From Lachnospiraceae bacterium (GTDB taxonomy: Bacteria; Bacillota; Clostridia; Lachnospirales; Lachnospiraceae): a stretch of DNA of 37,760 nt. The first letter of the stretch is position 1. The number at the start of each line of letters is the position of its first letter. Where the stretch lies: contig JAAWOG010000032.1 of NCBI GenBank assembly GCA_022799355.1, positions 1-37,760 on the forward strand, in the 5' to 3' direction. The notes under the pieces are model-generated. The model made no database searches and was not told the origin of the DNA. It was given only the letters and a program-made list of their open reading frames with translations. Position numbers and translations under genes: made by a program. Below, one piece after another: positions 6,205 to 15,139 of the stretch.

Positions 6205-8826
6205 TTATTTTGTCCCATCAAAGAAATTCGTCAGCCAGTCCTCTGTCTCGAAGAGAAATTCCTGCTTTGGCCCCAGCATAAGCTTTTCATCCCTCCGCAG
6301 GATGGGCACTACGGAAAATCCCCATCGCTCTTCATCTGCCAACACAAAAGCGCGCAGTTCTTTCTCCACAATGGAATCCACATCATCCTGGATGATTTCT
6401 CCCCGGTATTTTTCTACAATCTCTTCCGCCGCCGCCGGTTTAAACTTTTCCCTGCTGAAAGAACAGTTATACTTATAGCGCTGCCTGCCGCCCGCATCTT
6501 TCAAAAACAGCTGCAGTGTCAGGTCTGTCATATTCCTCGAAATATATCCCCATGTCTGCCCCCTGTCCAGGCTGCGGATCAATACCCTCTCCTCCCCCGT
6601 ATGGGTGAACGCGGTCACGACATAGGGGAATGCAGCCTGCTCGTTTACGATCGTGACATCCGCATAGCCGAAGCGCCGGTCCCTGATATACCTGATCGCC
6701 CCGTCCAGGCACATCAGCTTCAGCCCGTGCTCCTCCTCCCCTGCCCGACTCCTCCGGGAAGACTCGATGATCCTTCCCGGGATAAATTCTTTTAATGCCT
6801 CCCTGAACAGCCCGATCTTACAGGACTGCCCGGTCAGCCTCATGATCGAATACCTCTGCAGCTCATCCCTCTCATAGGGCGCCTCGATAAAGCGTTTTAC
6901 GATCCGGTAGACATCCCCTTTGAGCAGGCGGCCCAGCTGGCTGATACTGAAACTTACCGCCGGAATGTCTTTCAGCATCCGCAGTTTCCCGTTGTCATAT
7001 ACGGAGAGCTTAAACCGCTCCGCCTGCACAAAAGCAGCCTGCTCCTCCTGCGCCGCCTTCCCGGGAAACGTGCTGCCCACCGCCACCCGCAGCGCGTCCT
7101 CCCTTCCGTAAAATGCCTTTTTCACTTCCTCCGCCAGCCCGAACAAAAAGTAAAAATTATTTTTTACCGCAAAATAGTCCGCATTGCTTTTGTGCTCATA
7201 GTCTTTGAACCTGGTAGGGACCACTGCCTCGGCACGCCGGTACTCTTCCTCTAAAAGTCGGTATACCTTATCTGCCCCTTCCCGGTCGATCCTGCGGTAA
7301 ATATCCGTGCCGATATCTTCCATGATATCCCGCAGGGAATACTCACCTGCCCCCTCAAGGCTCCGTACCATGGCTATCTTTAACAATTCCATAATGCGGT
7401 AGGTCAGGTTGTTTCCGCCGAAATCCGTATCACCGTTTTCGTAAGCCGTCGCAATACGGATGCGGTAGGCGATCCTCTGGTCAAAGATGGTAAAACGGCT
7501 GGAGGAAAGATCTGTGGTCCCGCCGCCGCAGTCGATGATCAGCGCCTGCAGCTCCCCGCCGTTATGAAACCTTCGCTCCGAAATCAGTTCCGAGATGGAA
7601 TTGTAGAGCACCGCCACACCCTCATCCAGCATGTCCTCCCCTTCCATGATCCGGTACTCCGGAAATATCTCTTTGTAAAGGCGGGCAAACAGCCCTTTCT
7701 GTTTCACCGGCGCTGAAATATGGAGGCTCGTAAAACGGCACTTGAACCGCTGTGTGGCACAGGATATGACATACATAAGAAATGCCCGGATGATCTCCTT
7801 CCGTTTCACATAGCAGCGCCTCCCGCTTCCGTCCACCAGCTCCTCCTCTCTCTCCGGGTCGCTGATCCAGCGCTTCATATCATAAAAGACGCAGAATCCC
7901 TCATCGATATAGCTCGAACGGAACAACTCCTCCGCCTGATAGCCAAAGACATACTTAACCTCATCCCCCTGGATATGCAATACCCCTGCCACAGAGGGAA
8001 GGACCGGCGCCTCCTCCCCGCCCCCTTTAGGAAACATCACATAATTCGCCTCATTCTCCTTAAGGCTCCCTCTGATCGGGTCCCCCTCCATCCGTTCCAC
8101 ATATGCGGAATCCAGGTAGATCCCTGCCGTCGTATTCGTCGTCCCGAAATCGATGGCGAGGGGCATATCCATCTCCATCAGCTCCCGTATCTGGAAATCC
8201 ATAACCGGCACCCTGTAGAAATTTAAATGTTCCGGCTCTATTTCATAGGCTTCTTCATACAGCCGGTATATCCAGTCCGACTGTCTGCGGTCCATACAGT
8301 ACAGCTGATAGCTTTTAACAGGGGCATCCTTACACGGAAGTTCCGCGGATCTTGTCAGGTACAGTCTGTCCTTCTGCCCCTTCATCTGCCGCACCTGGAA
8401 AATGGCGCAGACCTTTCCTCCGCTGACTAAAAGGGCATTGGTGTCCACGATCCGGGGCATATAGCCGATCGTAAACCCGTCCGCACAGGTGATGGATATC
8501 CCTTTATAGGCAATGATCCGGGCACAGCCGCGCACCGTCTCGGGCAGTATATGTATCTTTGCCTCCCCGAGCAGCCCCTCTATGCGCTCCATTCCCTTTT
8601 CACTGTATTTTGTGATAAACAGTTCCTCTTTCTTTCCCCGAAACCGCATGATCTGCCGTATCAGCATATCCCTGTCAAGGGGTGCCTGGATGCCGTTGAT
8701 GATCCGCTCCCGCCAGCAGATGTCCCGCAGCTGGTAGGTTGTCATCAACTCCAGCTCCTGCCTGCTGTAACTGCACCTCTCCTCCACTGAAAGGTTCTGC
8801 TTTAATGTATAAGTATATTTATCCAT
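6205..8826 (-). CDS. Hsp70/actin-fold ATPase with a long N-terminal extension
   Basis: This protein is about 873 aa when started at the ATG at 8826, which follows the previous stop and has AGAGGA 9 nt upstream; an ATG-like start at 8874 would overlap the preceding gene. Residues 1-220 are an unrecognised helical/beta extension. An Hsp70-type ATPase then begins with the phosphate-1 loop IDFGTTNTTAG (226-232 core) and has phosphate-2 IIDCGGGTTDLS (432-439 core). The remaining about 430 residues replace the ordinary DnaK substrate domain and show no EEVD-like or classical SBD signature. DnaK itself is about 610 aa, so this is a divergent Hsp70 relative. A J-domain gene lies in the same operon, which suggests a dedicated chaperone pair for assembly or recycling of the injection apparatus. 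No GrpE is present here. Confidence 0.85.
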   Translation of the reverse strand: MDKYTYTLKQNLSVEERCSYSRQELELMTTYQLRDICWRERIINGIQAPLDRDMLIRQIMRFRGKKEELFITKYSEKGMERIEGLLGEAKIHILPETVRGCARIIAYKGISITCADGFTIGYMPRIVDTNALLVSGGKVCAIFQVRQMKGQKDRLYLTRSAELPCKDAPVKSYQLYCMDRRQSDWIYRLYEEAYEIEPEHLNFYRVPVMDFQIRELMEMDMPLAIDFGTTNTTAGIYLDSAYVERMEGDPIRGSLKENEANYVMFPKGGGEEAPVLPSVAGVLHIQGDEVKYVFGYQAEELFRSSYIDEGFCVFYDMKRWISDPEREEELVDGSGRRCYVKRKEIIRAFLMYVISCATQRFKCRFTSLHISAPVKQKGLFARLYKEIFPEYRIMEGEDMLDEGVAVLYNSISELISERRFHNGGELQALIIDCGGGTTDLSSSRFTIFDQRIAYRIRIATAYENGDTDFGGNNLTYRIMELLKIAMVRSLEGAGEYSLRDIMEDIGTDIYRRIDREGADKVYRLLEEEYRRAEAVVPTRFKDYEHKSNADYFAVKNNFYFLFGLAEEVKKAFYGREDALRVAVGSTFPGKAAQEEQAAFVQAERFKLSVYDNGKLRMLKDIPAVSFSISQLGRLLKGDVYRIVKRFIEAPYERDELQRYSIMRLTGQSCKIGLFREALKEFIPGRIIESSRRSRAGEEEHGLKLMCLDGAIRYIRDRRFGYADVTIVNEQAAFPYVVTAFTHTGEERVLIRSLDRGQTWGYISRNMTDLTLQLFLKDAGGRQRYKYNCSFSREKFKPAAAEEIVEKYRGEIIQDDVDSIVEKELRAFVLADEERWGFSVVPILRRDEKLMLGPKQEFLFETEDWLTNFFDGTK

Positions 8827-8854
8827 AAACTGCCGTCCTCTCCTCTCCCGCCTG

Positions 8855-9565
8855 TCAGTACAATGCCGTCTCATCCATCCGCATTGCTTCCTCCATGCCG
8901 ATCACGCCAAAATGGTACTGCCAGAATATCCTGAGCGCAAAGCCCACCGGCAGGAAAAGGTCCTGCACAAACTCCATGGCGTCCTCTTTCCTTTCCGTCT
9001 TTTTATCGCTCAGGTATAAAAGAAGCTTCTTTGGTTCGTTTTTCATCTGGTATAACACAGCCTCCGGGTGCAGGATGCGCACCGCCCGCCTGAATATGCC
9101 CAGGGAAGAGCCCGTTTCCATCTGTGCCAGCAAAAGTGCCGCAAGGCGCCCCTGTTCCTGATACTCTACCGCCCCAAACTTTTCCGCCGCCCCCTTCCAG
9201 AATACGCCTCCTTGCAGCTCTTCCAGTATCCTGTGGATATAGACATCCCTTTTGCTGAGCCCGTGCCGCAGGTCCGTAAAAAGGAGCTCGTGCAGCGCCG
9301 CATCCGTAAAGTATGCCCGAAACGCCTCAAACTCACCCTCTTTGAGCCCCATTACCTCCGCTGGCGCCAGTATCTCCTGAAAGATCTCCGCAAACCGATA
9401 AAGCAGGTTCAGTTCGATTGTCCCTGCTCCCACCTGCTGTTCATTGATGCAGGGGAAAGACTGTTCAAAGAACGGGCTGTATTCCTCTGCCTGCCTGAAT
9501 AACATGTCTTCTTCCTTTTCTCCCTGCTGCACTGCACGCAGTACGATGTCCCATAAAAAATTCAT
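8855..9565 (-). CDS. Unassigned 236-aa CIS protein, candidate baseplate component
   Basis: This is a soluble, mostly helical protein with no signal or membrane segment. Notable stretches are IELNLLYRFAEIFQEIL near residues 50-66 and a C-terminal LRIFWQYHFGVIGMEEAM. Its start overlaps the preceding stop as ATGA, with GGAGGT 5 nt upstream, so it is translationally coupled to the 438-aa gene. Such a tight pair resembles tssF-tssG or phage gpJ-gpI gene pairs, in which the smaller second gene encodes a wedge partner, but I see no sequence motif that proves this. It precedes the Hsp70-like gene by 28 nt. Confidence 0.5.
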   Translation of the reverse strand: MNFLWDIVLRAVQQGEKEEDMLFRQAEEYSPFFEQSFPCINEQQVGAGTIELNLLYRFAEIFQEILAPAEVMGLKEGEFEAFRAYFTDAALHELLFTDLRHGLSKRDVYIHRILEELQGGVFWKGAAEKFGAVEYQEQGRLAALLLAQMETGSSLGIFRRAVRILHPEAVLYQMKNEPKKLLLYLSDKKTERKEDAMEFVQDLFLPVGFALRIFWQYHFGVIGMEEAMRMDETALY

Positions 9566-10878
9566 GTCCCACCTCCCTCTGCAAGCCTCCCCACGCAGTG
9601 GTATTCCGGAAAGATCTTCTGTATCTGCGTCACCAAAAAACTCATGATATCCTCATTCAGGTAACATGCCGGATCTTTTGCCTCAAAGTCAACCACCAGC
9701 ACTTCCCCACTTACACCTGTCCGTATCTCATCCTGCAAAAAACCGTCCATATTGTAGTTTCCCGCCATACACTCCATGGGAACATTTTCGCAGATATGAA
9801 ATCCCAGAAATGTCACATATTCCCCATAGTCAAAGGACTCGATCAGCCGTGCCATCTCCCCCTTTGTTTTGATGCTCTTTTTAAACATTTCCGTTATGCT
9901 GCCGGAAAAGCTTTCTTTGTACCTGTTTGAAAGGACGGGATATAGGTAATTCTCCTTCCCCGGCTCGCTGCTCACCTGATACAGGCGCCATTCACAGGGC
10001 ACGTTCTTCGGGGAAGTGATAAACAGGTCCCCGCCGATACGTCGAATATTAGTAATCTCCATATCTGTATTCTGCACTAAATACTCACATTCCGGATGCA
10101 GACTGCGGGAAAATATCTGATGCTCATAGTTGACTTTGTCAATACAGGGCTCCGGATAACTGCCTGTCTTTACCGTCAGCGTCTCAAGATTCCATAACGG
10201 CACCATATCATACCTGATGCACCCGTCATATTCCTCGAAATCCGCCCTTGCCTCCAACACCTCCTCCTTTCCCTTCATCTCTTCTGCCCCGCACAGATAT
10301 ACATCCAGCATCTTGGCAAGATATGCAGTGCACACTGTAAACCACGGCTGGCAGTTCGCCCCGAAAACATCATACAGAGATTCGACCATATCCATATATT
10401 CCTGATTTCTCCGCAAAGCAAAGGAGGCCTGGTATTTACCACTCCCTGTCTTTATAGTTCCCCGGAAAATCCGTTCCTTTTGGCATGCCAACTCCCGGAT
10501 CTGTGACGCGCTCCCCTGAAAGAATACGGTATATAACTTCATCTCCTTATTTTTTGCCAGTGTCTCCCGGATTTCCTGACAGTTGATTTTCGTATTCCTG
10601 ATATCCGCAGGGCGCATGGGATGCATAAAAGTATCTGTCGCATCGTAAAGCTTTTTCTCTGTCATCGTCATACAAACCGCATATTTCTCTTGTGAAAAGC
10701 CCCTCTCCTCCAATATCCGCTCCTCCAGTCTCTCATATGCCTTCCGGTTGTATTCATACAGGGAAAGCAGAATATCCCCGACTATTTTTTTAAACAGCCT
10801 CCTCTCATCCAGATCCGTGATCTCCATCATGCGTTTTTCTAAATACGCTTTCATATCAAATCCCTGTACATTTTCCAT
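9562..10878 (-). CDS. Unassigned 438-aa CIS protein, candidate baseplate (TssF-position) protein
   Basis: The N-terminal approximately 60 residues are helical (MKAYLEKRMMEITDLDERRLFKK and after), comparable to the helical start of phage gp6/TssF wedge proteins. The remainder is mixed alpha/beta with several aromatic strands, no membrane segment and no recognisable enzymatic motif. TssF is usually about 600 aa, so it would be a short version. GGGAG lies 8 nt upstream of the ATG. It is coupled to the next gene by an ATGA overlap. The call rests on gene order: a CIS needs a wedge protein, and the uncharacterised genes at 4785-10878 are the only candidates inside the window. Confidence 0.45.
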   Translation of the reverse strand: MENVQGFDMKAYLEKRMMEITDLDERRLFKKIVGDILLSLYEYNRKAYERLEERILEERGFSQEKYAVCMTMTEKKLYDATDTFMHPMRPADIRNTKINCQEIRETLAKNKEMKLYTVFFQGSASQIRELACQKERIFRGTIKTGSGKYQASFALRRNQEYMDMVESLYDVFGANCQPWFTVCTAYLAKMLDVYLCGAEEMKGKEEVLEARADFEEYDGCIRYDMVPLWNLETLTVKTGSYPEPCIDKVNYEHQIFSRSLHPECEYLVQNTDMEITNIRRIGGDLFITSPKNVPCEWRLYQVSSEPGKENYLYPVLSNRYKESFSGSITEMFKKSIKTKGEMARLIESFDYGEYVTFLGFHICENVPMECMAGNYNMDGFLQDEIRTGVSGEVLVVDFEAKDPACYLNEDIMSFLVTQIQKIFPEYHCVGRLAEGGGT

Positions 10879-10896
10879 CTTTTTATCTCCCGCACT

Positions 10897-12720
10897 TTAA
10901 TCGCCCGCCGGCTCTTCCTTCTGTTTTTCTGCCTCCGCTGCTTTTTCCGCTTCCGCAACCTTCGCCGCTTCTATCCCGGCTTTTATGTCCAACGCATCCA
11001 TCTTCCGGGAGATTTCGTCTACCTTATCCTCCATTTTCAGGGAGGCATACACATCCTTTGCAAGAAGACAGTATTTTTTTGCCGTCATATAGTCTCCTAT
11101 ATCCGCTGCTTCCTGCGCCTGCTGCTCATACTCCTCTGCTTCCTGCTTCTGTAAATCCCTCTCCCTTATCTTCTGCTCTACGGCATTTTGTTTTTCCTGC
11201 GCCGCCGCTGCCTGAATCTCATCCTCCATACTACCGTAAGTCTGCTGTGCCGAAGCATAATATACCTTTGCACTCTCATAATCCCCCTGCGCAAAAGCTT
11301 CGTCCCCTTTCGCTATATAGTTGGCTCCGGACTCCTGTTGCGCCAGCTGCTTTTTTATCTCTTCATCCTCCGCCTCTTTCTCCGCCTTCTGGTCCGTATA
11401 CAACTTTTCCAGGGCATCCATAGCACTGGTGCGCCCCTCATCAAAGTAGATCCTGCCGGCAAGGGCTTTTGCCTCCAAATATTTTTCCTCCGCCTTGCTA
11501 TATTGAAGGTTGAGCGCTAACACATCTCCCAGGTTGATCAGATCATAGACCGAAATATAATTCGCTGTTAAGGCAAGCCGCTCTTCTATATAATCCATCC
11601 CCACATTGTCCGTATACCTGGAACGATTCGCCGCTTGCTGATAGCCTTTCTGTGCCTCCGCATACTTTTTGCCATCCAATTGTTCCTCCGCCGCAAGGAC
11701 TGACTCAATCAGTTTCTGACAGTTCCCCAGTTCCTTCCGCATCCCGGTATCTTTCAGTTCCTCTGCCAGCGCAAGAGCATCAGCACACCTCTCGCCGGCG
11801 CGTACATAATTATCCGACTGAATATACTCAATGGTATCCGTATATCCCAGTTCCATTTGTTTTTTCTTCTCCATTTTCCGGTTATGGCGCACCACAAGCA
11901 CCACTGTTATAATGCTAAGCATGATAACGATCGGTATTGCTGCCATAAGTATCCTGCGGATTCGGCGTTTTTTATTGGGATCTGTGAATACCTTGTTGAT
12001 AAACAAGGTGACAAAGGTATATTTACCGAGATTCTCCGGTTGCCTTGACAAAAGCATCTCTTCCACATTGTCAACCAGTTCCTGCGGATCATTAGACGCT
12101 TCTGCAAATACGTCCCTCAGCTCTCCTTCATCCACATGCTCCCAGATGCCTCTGGTATACAGGGCCAGCGCATCCGTATTTGTCAATTTTATTTTTTTGG
12201 ATATAAAAGGATGAAACTCCTTTGCCTGCCCGAGGTAGGCGTACAGGTTATTTCTCTCCTCATGGTCAGATACCTTGTCAGGCTCCACCCGCTCTTCTTT
12301 CACAAGATCCGCCGTCAGGGACTGGTCAGTGGACTGCTGCCTGATAAAACCATTGTGGTACAGGCGCAGGCGTATATTTCCTGCCTGTCCATACCGCAAT
12401 TTTACATAATTGGTAAGCACCACCATAATGGATGCCTTCAGCCTCATCCTGCTCTTTGCTTCTAAAAGTGCCTTGTTCGCCGCTTGCAAGCAAGAGAGCA
12501 TAGTACGCCTGCCCATGGACGGCGCCTCAGAAAACGCACTGACTGCCGCCGCTACCGCAAGCTTTGCGCTCAAAGCATCCGCCTGGTCATCGATTCCGTC
12601 CGCGATTACATAACAGGCAAAGTCATCCAGTTCTACAAAACCGAAATAATCCGTATTTTTTAAATCATGATCCGCTTCTGAAGTAAAAGCTGTTTTAAAC
12701 TCCGCATTCTGTTTTCTCAT
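10897..12720 (-). CDS. Degenerate PP2C-like domain with membrane segment and TPR-like C-terminal region
   Basis: Residues about 15-245 follow the PP2C fold but have lost catalytic acids: the DGxGG loop is ADGIDD (40-45), the GDS strand is AGN (113-115), the SDG motif is TRGIW (189-193), and the terminal DN is replaced by KYTF (233-236). A transmembrane helix follows at about 257-277, flanked by basic clusters on both sides. Residues 285-607 are helical repeats in TPR style (AEEKYLEAKAL; GDEAFAQGDYESAKVYYASA; GDYMTAKKYCLLAKDVYAS), with a Lys/Glu/Ala coiled tail. It is probably a pseudophosphatase that senses or binds phosphorylated partners in the cytoplasm and presents repeats across or along the membrane. 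It overlaps the active PP2C gene as ATGA. Membrane anchoring makes it a candidate docking component of the apparatus. Confidence 0.75.
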   Translation of the reverse strand: MRKQNAEFKTAFTSEADHDLKNTDYFGFVELDDFACYVIADGIDDQADALSAKLAVAAAVSAFSEAPSMGRRTMLSCLQAANKALLEAKSRMRLKASIMVVLTNYVKLRYGQAGNIRLRLYHNGFIRQQSTDQSLTADLVKEERVEPDKVSDHEERNNLYAYLGQAKEFHPFISKKIKLTNTDALALYTRGIWEHVDEGELRDVFAEASNDPQELVDNVEEMLLSRQPENLGKYTFVTLFINKVFTDPNKKRRIRRILMAAIPIVIMLSIITVVLVVRHNRKMEKKKQMELGYTDTIEYIQSDNYVRAGERCADALALAEELKDTGMRKELGNCQKLIESVLAAEEQLDGKKYAEAQKGYQQAANRSRYTDNVGMDYIEERLALTANYISVYDLINLGDVLALNLQYSKAEEKYLEAKALAGRIYFDEGRTSAMDALEKLYTDQKAEKEAEDEEIKKQLAQQESGANYIAKGDEAFAQGDYESAKVYYASAQQTYGSMEDEIQAAAAQEKQNAVEQKIRERDLQKQEAEEYEQQAQEAADIGDYMTAKKYCLLAKDVYASLKMEDKVDEISRKMDALDIKAGIEAAKVAEAEKAAEAEKQKEEPAGD

Positions 12721-13568
12721 CTACGCCCTGCTCCCGTTCCTATCCCGAGGAGGATGATGCTGGCATTATCTTTGTCCTTAGCCGGATTTATATTTACCAG
12801 CTCGATCACATCAAACGCTTTTCTCTGACAACTTTCCGCCCTCCCGAGGGCCTCCTCGATCTCCTTTGTCCCCAGCAGTTCATATACTCCATCACTCATC
12901 AACGCCACGATATCTCCCTCTTTCAGCCTGATGGGCGCATCAAAATATTCGATATCCCGAAAGCCGTCCTGCCCGAGGTAATTATAAAGCCTCCTGTTTT
13001 CTAAAAGGGCGAGAGCATCTTCTCTTGAAATGGCTCCTTCTTTAAACTTCTGCTCCGCCAATACTGCCACTGTATGCCCGGATGATACCGGCACAAGGGC
13101 TCCCTCACGAAAGACACAGACCTTTACATTCCCTACAAGCGCATAATATAAAAATCCCTTCCGGATCATAGCGCATCCCGCGCTGGCAGAGCCTCTTCTT
13201 TCATCTCCAAGCACTTTCAAAATTTCTTTATTGGCACAGTGAAACGCTTTCCTGAAATAATACTGTGGATTATTAAAGGCATTATAGTCCTTAAAAATAT
13301 CTGCACAGGTATTCACTGTGATCCGGCTGGCAATCCTTCCGCCGAAAGCCGTCCCTGCTCCGTCCGCAAGCACCGCCATCACGCCAGCGTCCGTCCTTAT
13401 GATTTCCCCTTGGTCCTCCTGGACTTCCCTGCTACCGATGGTCATGCTGATCCCACCGTCCACATCATTTCCTTTCTGCTTAACGGGCCGGCGGATAAAC
13501 AGCTTCGCAGCCTCCAAAAGCAAGATGCAGCCTGCCATCAGGCAGATTGCTAAAAAATATATATCCAT
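12717..13568 (-). CDS. Membrane-anchored PP2C-type Ser/Thr phosphatase
   Basis: This 283-aa protein starts at the ATG at 13568, chosen because GGAGG lies 5 nt upstream and no such site precedes the ATG at 13604. One N-terminal membrane helix (3-25) is followed by a complete PP2C domain. The metal-binding motifs are present: QED at 50-52, DGAGTAFGG from 69, GSASAG (the usual G-x-x-G strand) near 126, LMSDG with Asp226, and KDN with Asp267. It should remove phosphates from Ser/Thr in a metal-dependent way at the membrane. It is the likely equivalent of PppA in the threonine phosphorylation pathway of type VI systems, with the two upstream FHA genes as readers. No kinase gene is visible in the window. 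Confidence 0.88.
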   Translation of the reverse strand: MDIYFLAICLMAGCILLLEAAKLFIRRPVKQKGNDVDGGISMTIGSREVQEDQGEIIRTDAGVMAVLADGAGTAFGGRIASRITVNTCADIFKDYNAFNNPQYYFRKAFHCANKEILKVLGDERRGSASAGCAMIRKGFLYYALVGNVKVCVFREGALVPVSSGHTVAVLAEQKFKEGAISREDALALLENRRLYNYLGQDGFRDIEYFDAPIRLKEGDIVALMSDGVYELLGTKEIEEALGRAESCQRKAFDVIELVNINPAKDKDNASIILLGIGTGAGRR

Positions 13569-13582
13569 AAGCACCTCCGCCC

Positions 13583-14101
13583 TTATTCCGCTTCGTTTCC
13601 CCACATAAAGTTCATTCCGCAGAACGGGATAAATACAAAGGTGGATTTTCCCAGTTCAATCTTGTCATAAGCATTGAGCGACGTCGGTACATATACCGCA
13701 TCCTCATTCAGATATACCAGCCCGTTGGAATCTCCCGGCAGGAGTACCGTTTCTTTCTTTTTTGGATCAAAAACGATAACCGCATGGTTGCGGCGGGATA
13801 TTTCATTGTCTCCAAGTATTTGGATATCCATATCATCCGCCCTTCCTACAAAATTTTTGCCGGATACAACCTTATAATCCTTTCCCTGCCTGGGCCCGGA
13901 GATACATACGATCCAGCCGCATACCGGCTTGATATCCTCCCGAAACAGCGCCTCTTCCACATCGATATCCGATTGTCGAGTCTCCTTTTTTTCCGGCGTT
14001 TCGGTCTCTAAGTTACAATACGGGCACACTGTCCCATAACGTTTTCTACTGAACATATGCCCATTCTGGCACCGAATTAAGTTTGAAACCGTATCTCCCA
14101 T
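13583..14101 (-). CDS. FHA-domain protein with N-terminal zinc-ribbon-like motif
   Basis: This 172-aa protein begins with CQNGHMFSRKRYGTVCPYC (residues 11-29), a probable four-ligand zinc knuckle (three Cys plus a His). The second half is an FHA phosphothreonine-binding domain: G-R at FVGRADD, the S-R-x-N-H stretch in EISRRNH, and a closing strand near LNAYDKIELG. FHA proteins bind phosphothreonine on a kinase substrate; Fha1 does this in type VI systems to license assembly. Together with the neighbouring FHA and PP2C genes it forms a phospho-signalling module. GGAGG lies 8 nt upstream of the start. It is soluble, with no membrane segment. Confidence 0.88.
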   Translation of the reverse strand: MGDTVSNLIRCQNGHMFSRKRYGTVCPYCNLETETPEKKETRQSDIDVEEALFREDIKPVCGWIVCISGPRQGKDYKVVSGKNFVGRADDMDIQILGDNEISRRNHAVIVFDPKKKETVLLPGDSNGLVYLNEDAVYVPTSLNAYDKIELGKSTFVFIPFCGMNFMWGNEAE

Positions 14102-14135
14102 TTCTCATTTCCTCCGTAAATTTAATATGATGCAT

Positions 14136-14678
14136 TTATATAAGCTGAAGCCTTGTCATCCCGATATGGATAATATCCCCCTTCTCCATCCTGCATGGCT
14201 TTCCATAAGCGATCCTGTATTTTTTTCCATCCCTTTTCTGCACACTCACGCCGTTTTGTGATGAGATATCCTCTATATACCAGTTATTGCCGGAATAATT
14301 AAGCACCGCATGTTCCACGTCTATCATGCCCGCATAGGCTGTCTGGTCCAAGTTTACATTTACATGGTTCTCCCCTGTATCCCTGCCGATCACCAGTCCG
14401 TTTTTACCGTAAATATTCCAGCTCGTAATCCGCTTCCCCTCTTCATCCAAAAGCACCAGTTCTGTTGGCGTCCTCTCCGGGGCACGCTCTGCCGCCGGTG
14501 CCTCAAAAGCATTTATATGACTTCTGCCGCCGGCTACCGCCAGCATTAGGTGCAGCGCTCCGGCAGCCACCGAGAAAATGATCCAACGCCGTCCCTCATC
14601 CCATCCAAGCCGGCTCCAAAAAAGAAGCGCTACCGCTATAAATAAAATTGTAATGATCAGGTTTATCTTTCTTTTCAT
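14136..14678 (-). CDS. Membrane FHA-domain protein
   Basis: This 180-aa protein has two predicted membrane helices at about residues 5-22 and 31-48, so both ends are probably cytoplasmic. The C-terminal FHA domain starts near residue 83 and carries LVIGRDTGENHV (the Gly-Arg that contacts the backbone), DVEHA (the S/D-x-x-H loop) and SSQNGVSV (the Asn-Gly turn). It would recruit a threonine-phosphorylated protein to the membrane. The start overlaps the J-domain gene stop as ATGA, so the two are coupled. The two FHA genes here are not close copies of each other, so they probably read different phosphosites. Confidence 0.88.
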   Translation of the reverse strand: MKRKINLIITILFIAVALLFWSRLGWDEGRRWIIFSVAAGALHLMLAVAGGRSHINAFEAPAAERAPERTPTELVLLDEEGKRITSWNIYGKNGLVIGRDTGENHVNVNLDQTAYAGMIDVEHAVLNYSGNNWYIEDISSQNGVSVQKRDGKKYRIAYGKPCRMEKGDIIHIGMTRLQLI

Positions 14679-15109
14679 GACTGCCTTTTAATCCCCATAA
14701 ATTTATCAAAAATATCTGACGCATCCAGCGGATTTTTTGTCCCCTGTCTCAGCCTGTCTTCGTTCACAATATCCTTCGTATCCGGATTAAATCCGAAGAA
14801 ATTCTCAAAGCTTCTGTATACATTCTGAAAATCCACTGGATTCACATCCGGCATGGAGTCATGAGTCTTTGCCCTTTCTACATTTTTTTCCTGAAACCCC
14901 CGGCTCCTCTCCTCATCATATGCCCTGCGCTTTTCCGGATCGGAAAGGATGCTGTATGCCTCCGATATTTCCCGGAACCTCCGCCCGCACTCTTCATCCC
15001 CCGGATGCATGTCCGGATGGTACCTTTTCGCCAGCTTTCTGTATACCGTTTTTATCTCTTCCTCCGGCGCATGCGAGGATACGCCAAGCACCTGATACCA
15101 ATCTACCAT
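14675..15109 (-). CDS. J-domain (DnaJ-type) co-chaperone
   Basis: This 144-aa protein has an N-terminal J-domain with the essential HPD at 31-33 (KRYHPDMHPGDE) and the typical YRKLAKRYH and EISEAYSILSDPEKRRAYD helices. There is no Gly/Phe linker and no zinc-finger region, so it is a minimal type III J-protein. The C-terminal approximately 65 residues (NPVDFQNVYRSFENFFGFNP) are probably the client-binding part. It very likely stimulates the Hsp70-like ATPase encoded 6 kb downstream in the same operon. It is the first gene after the terminator hairpin at 15140-15168, so its expression depends on readthrough or an unseen promoter. Confidence 0.9.
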   Translation of the reverse strand: MVDWYQVLGVSSHAPEEEIKTVYRKLAKRYHPDMHPGDEECGRRFREISEAYSILSDPEKRRAYDEERSRGFQEKNVERAKTHDSMPDVNPVDFQNVYRSFENFFGFNPDTKDIVNEDRLRQGTKNPLDASDIFDKFMGIKRQS

Positions 15110-15139
15110 CTTTATTTTCCACCGCCTGTTTCTCTTTTT

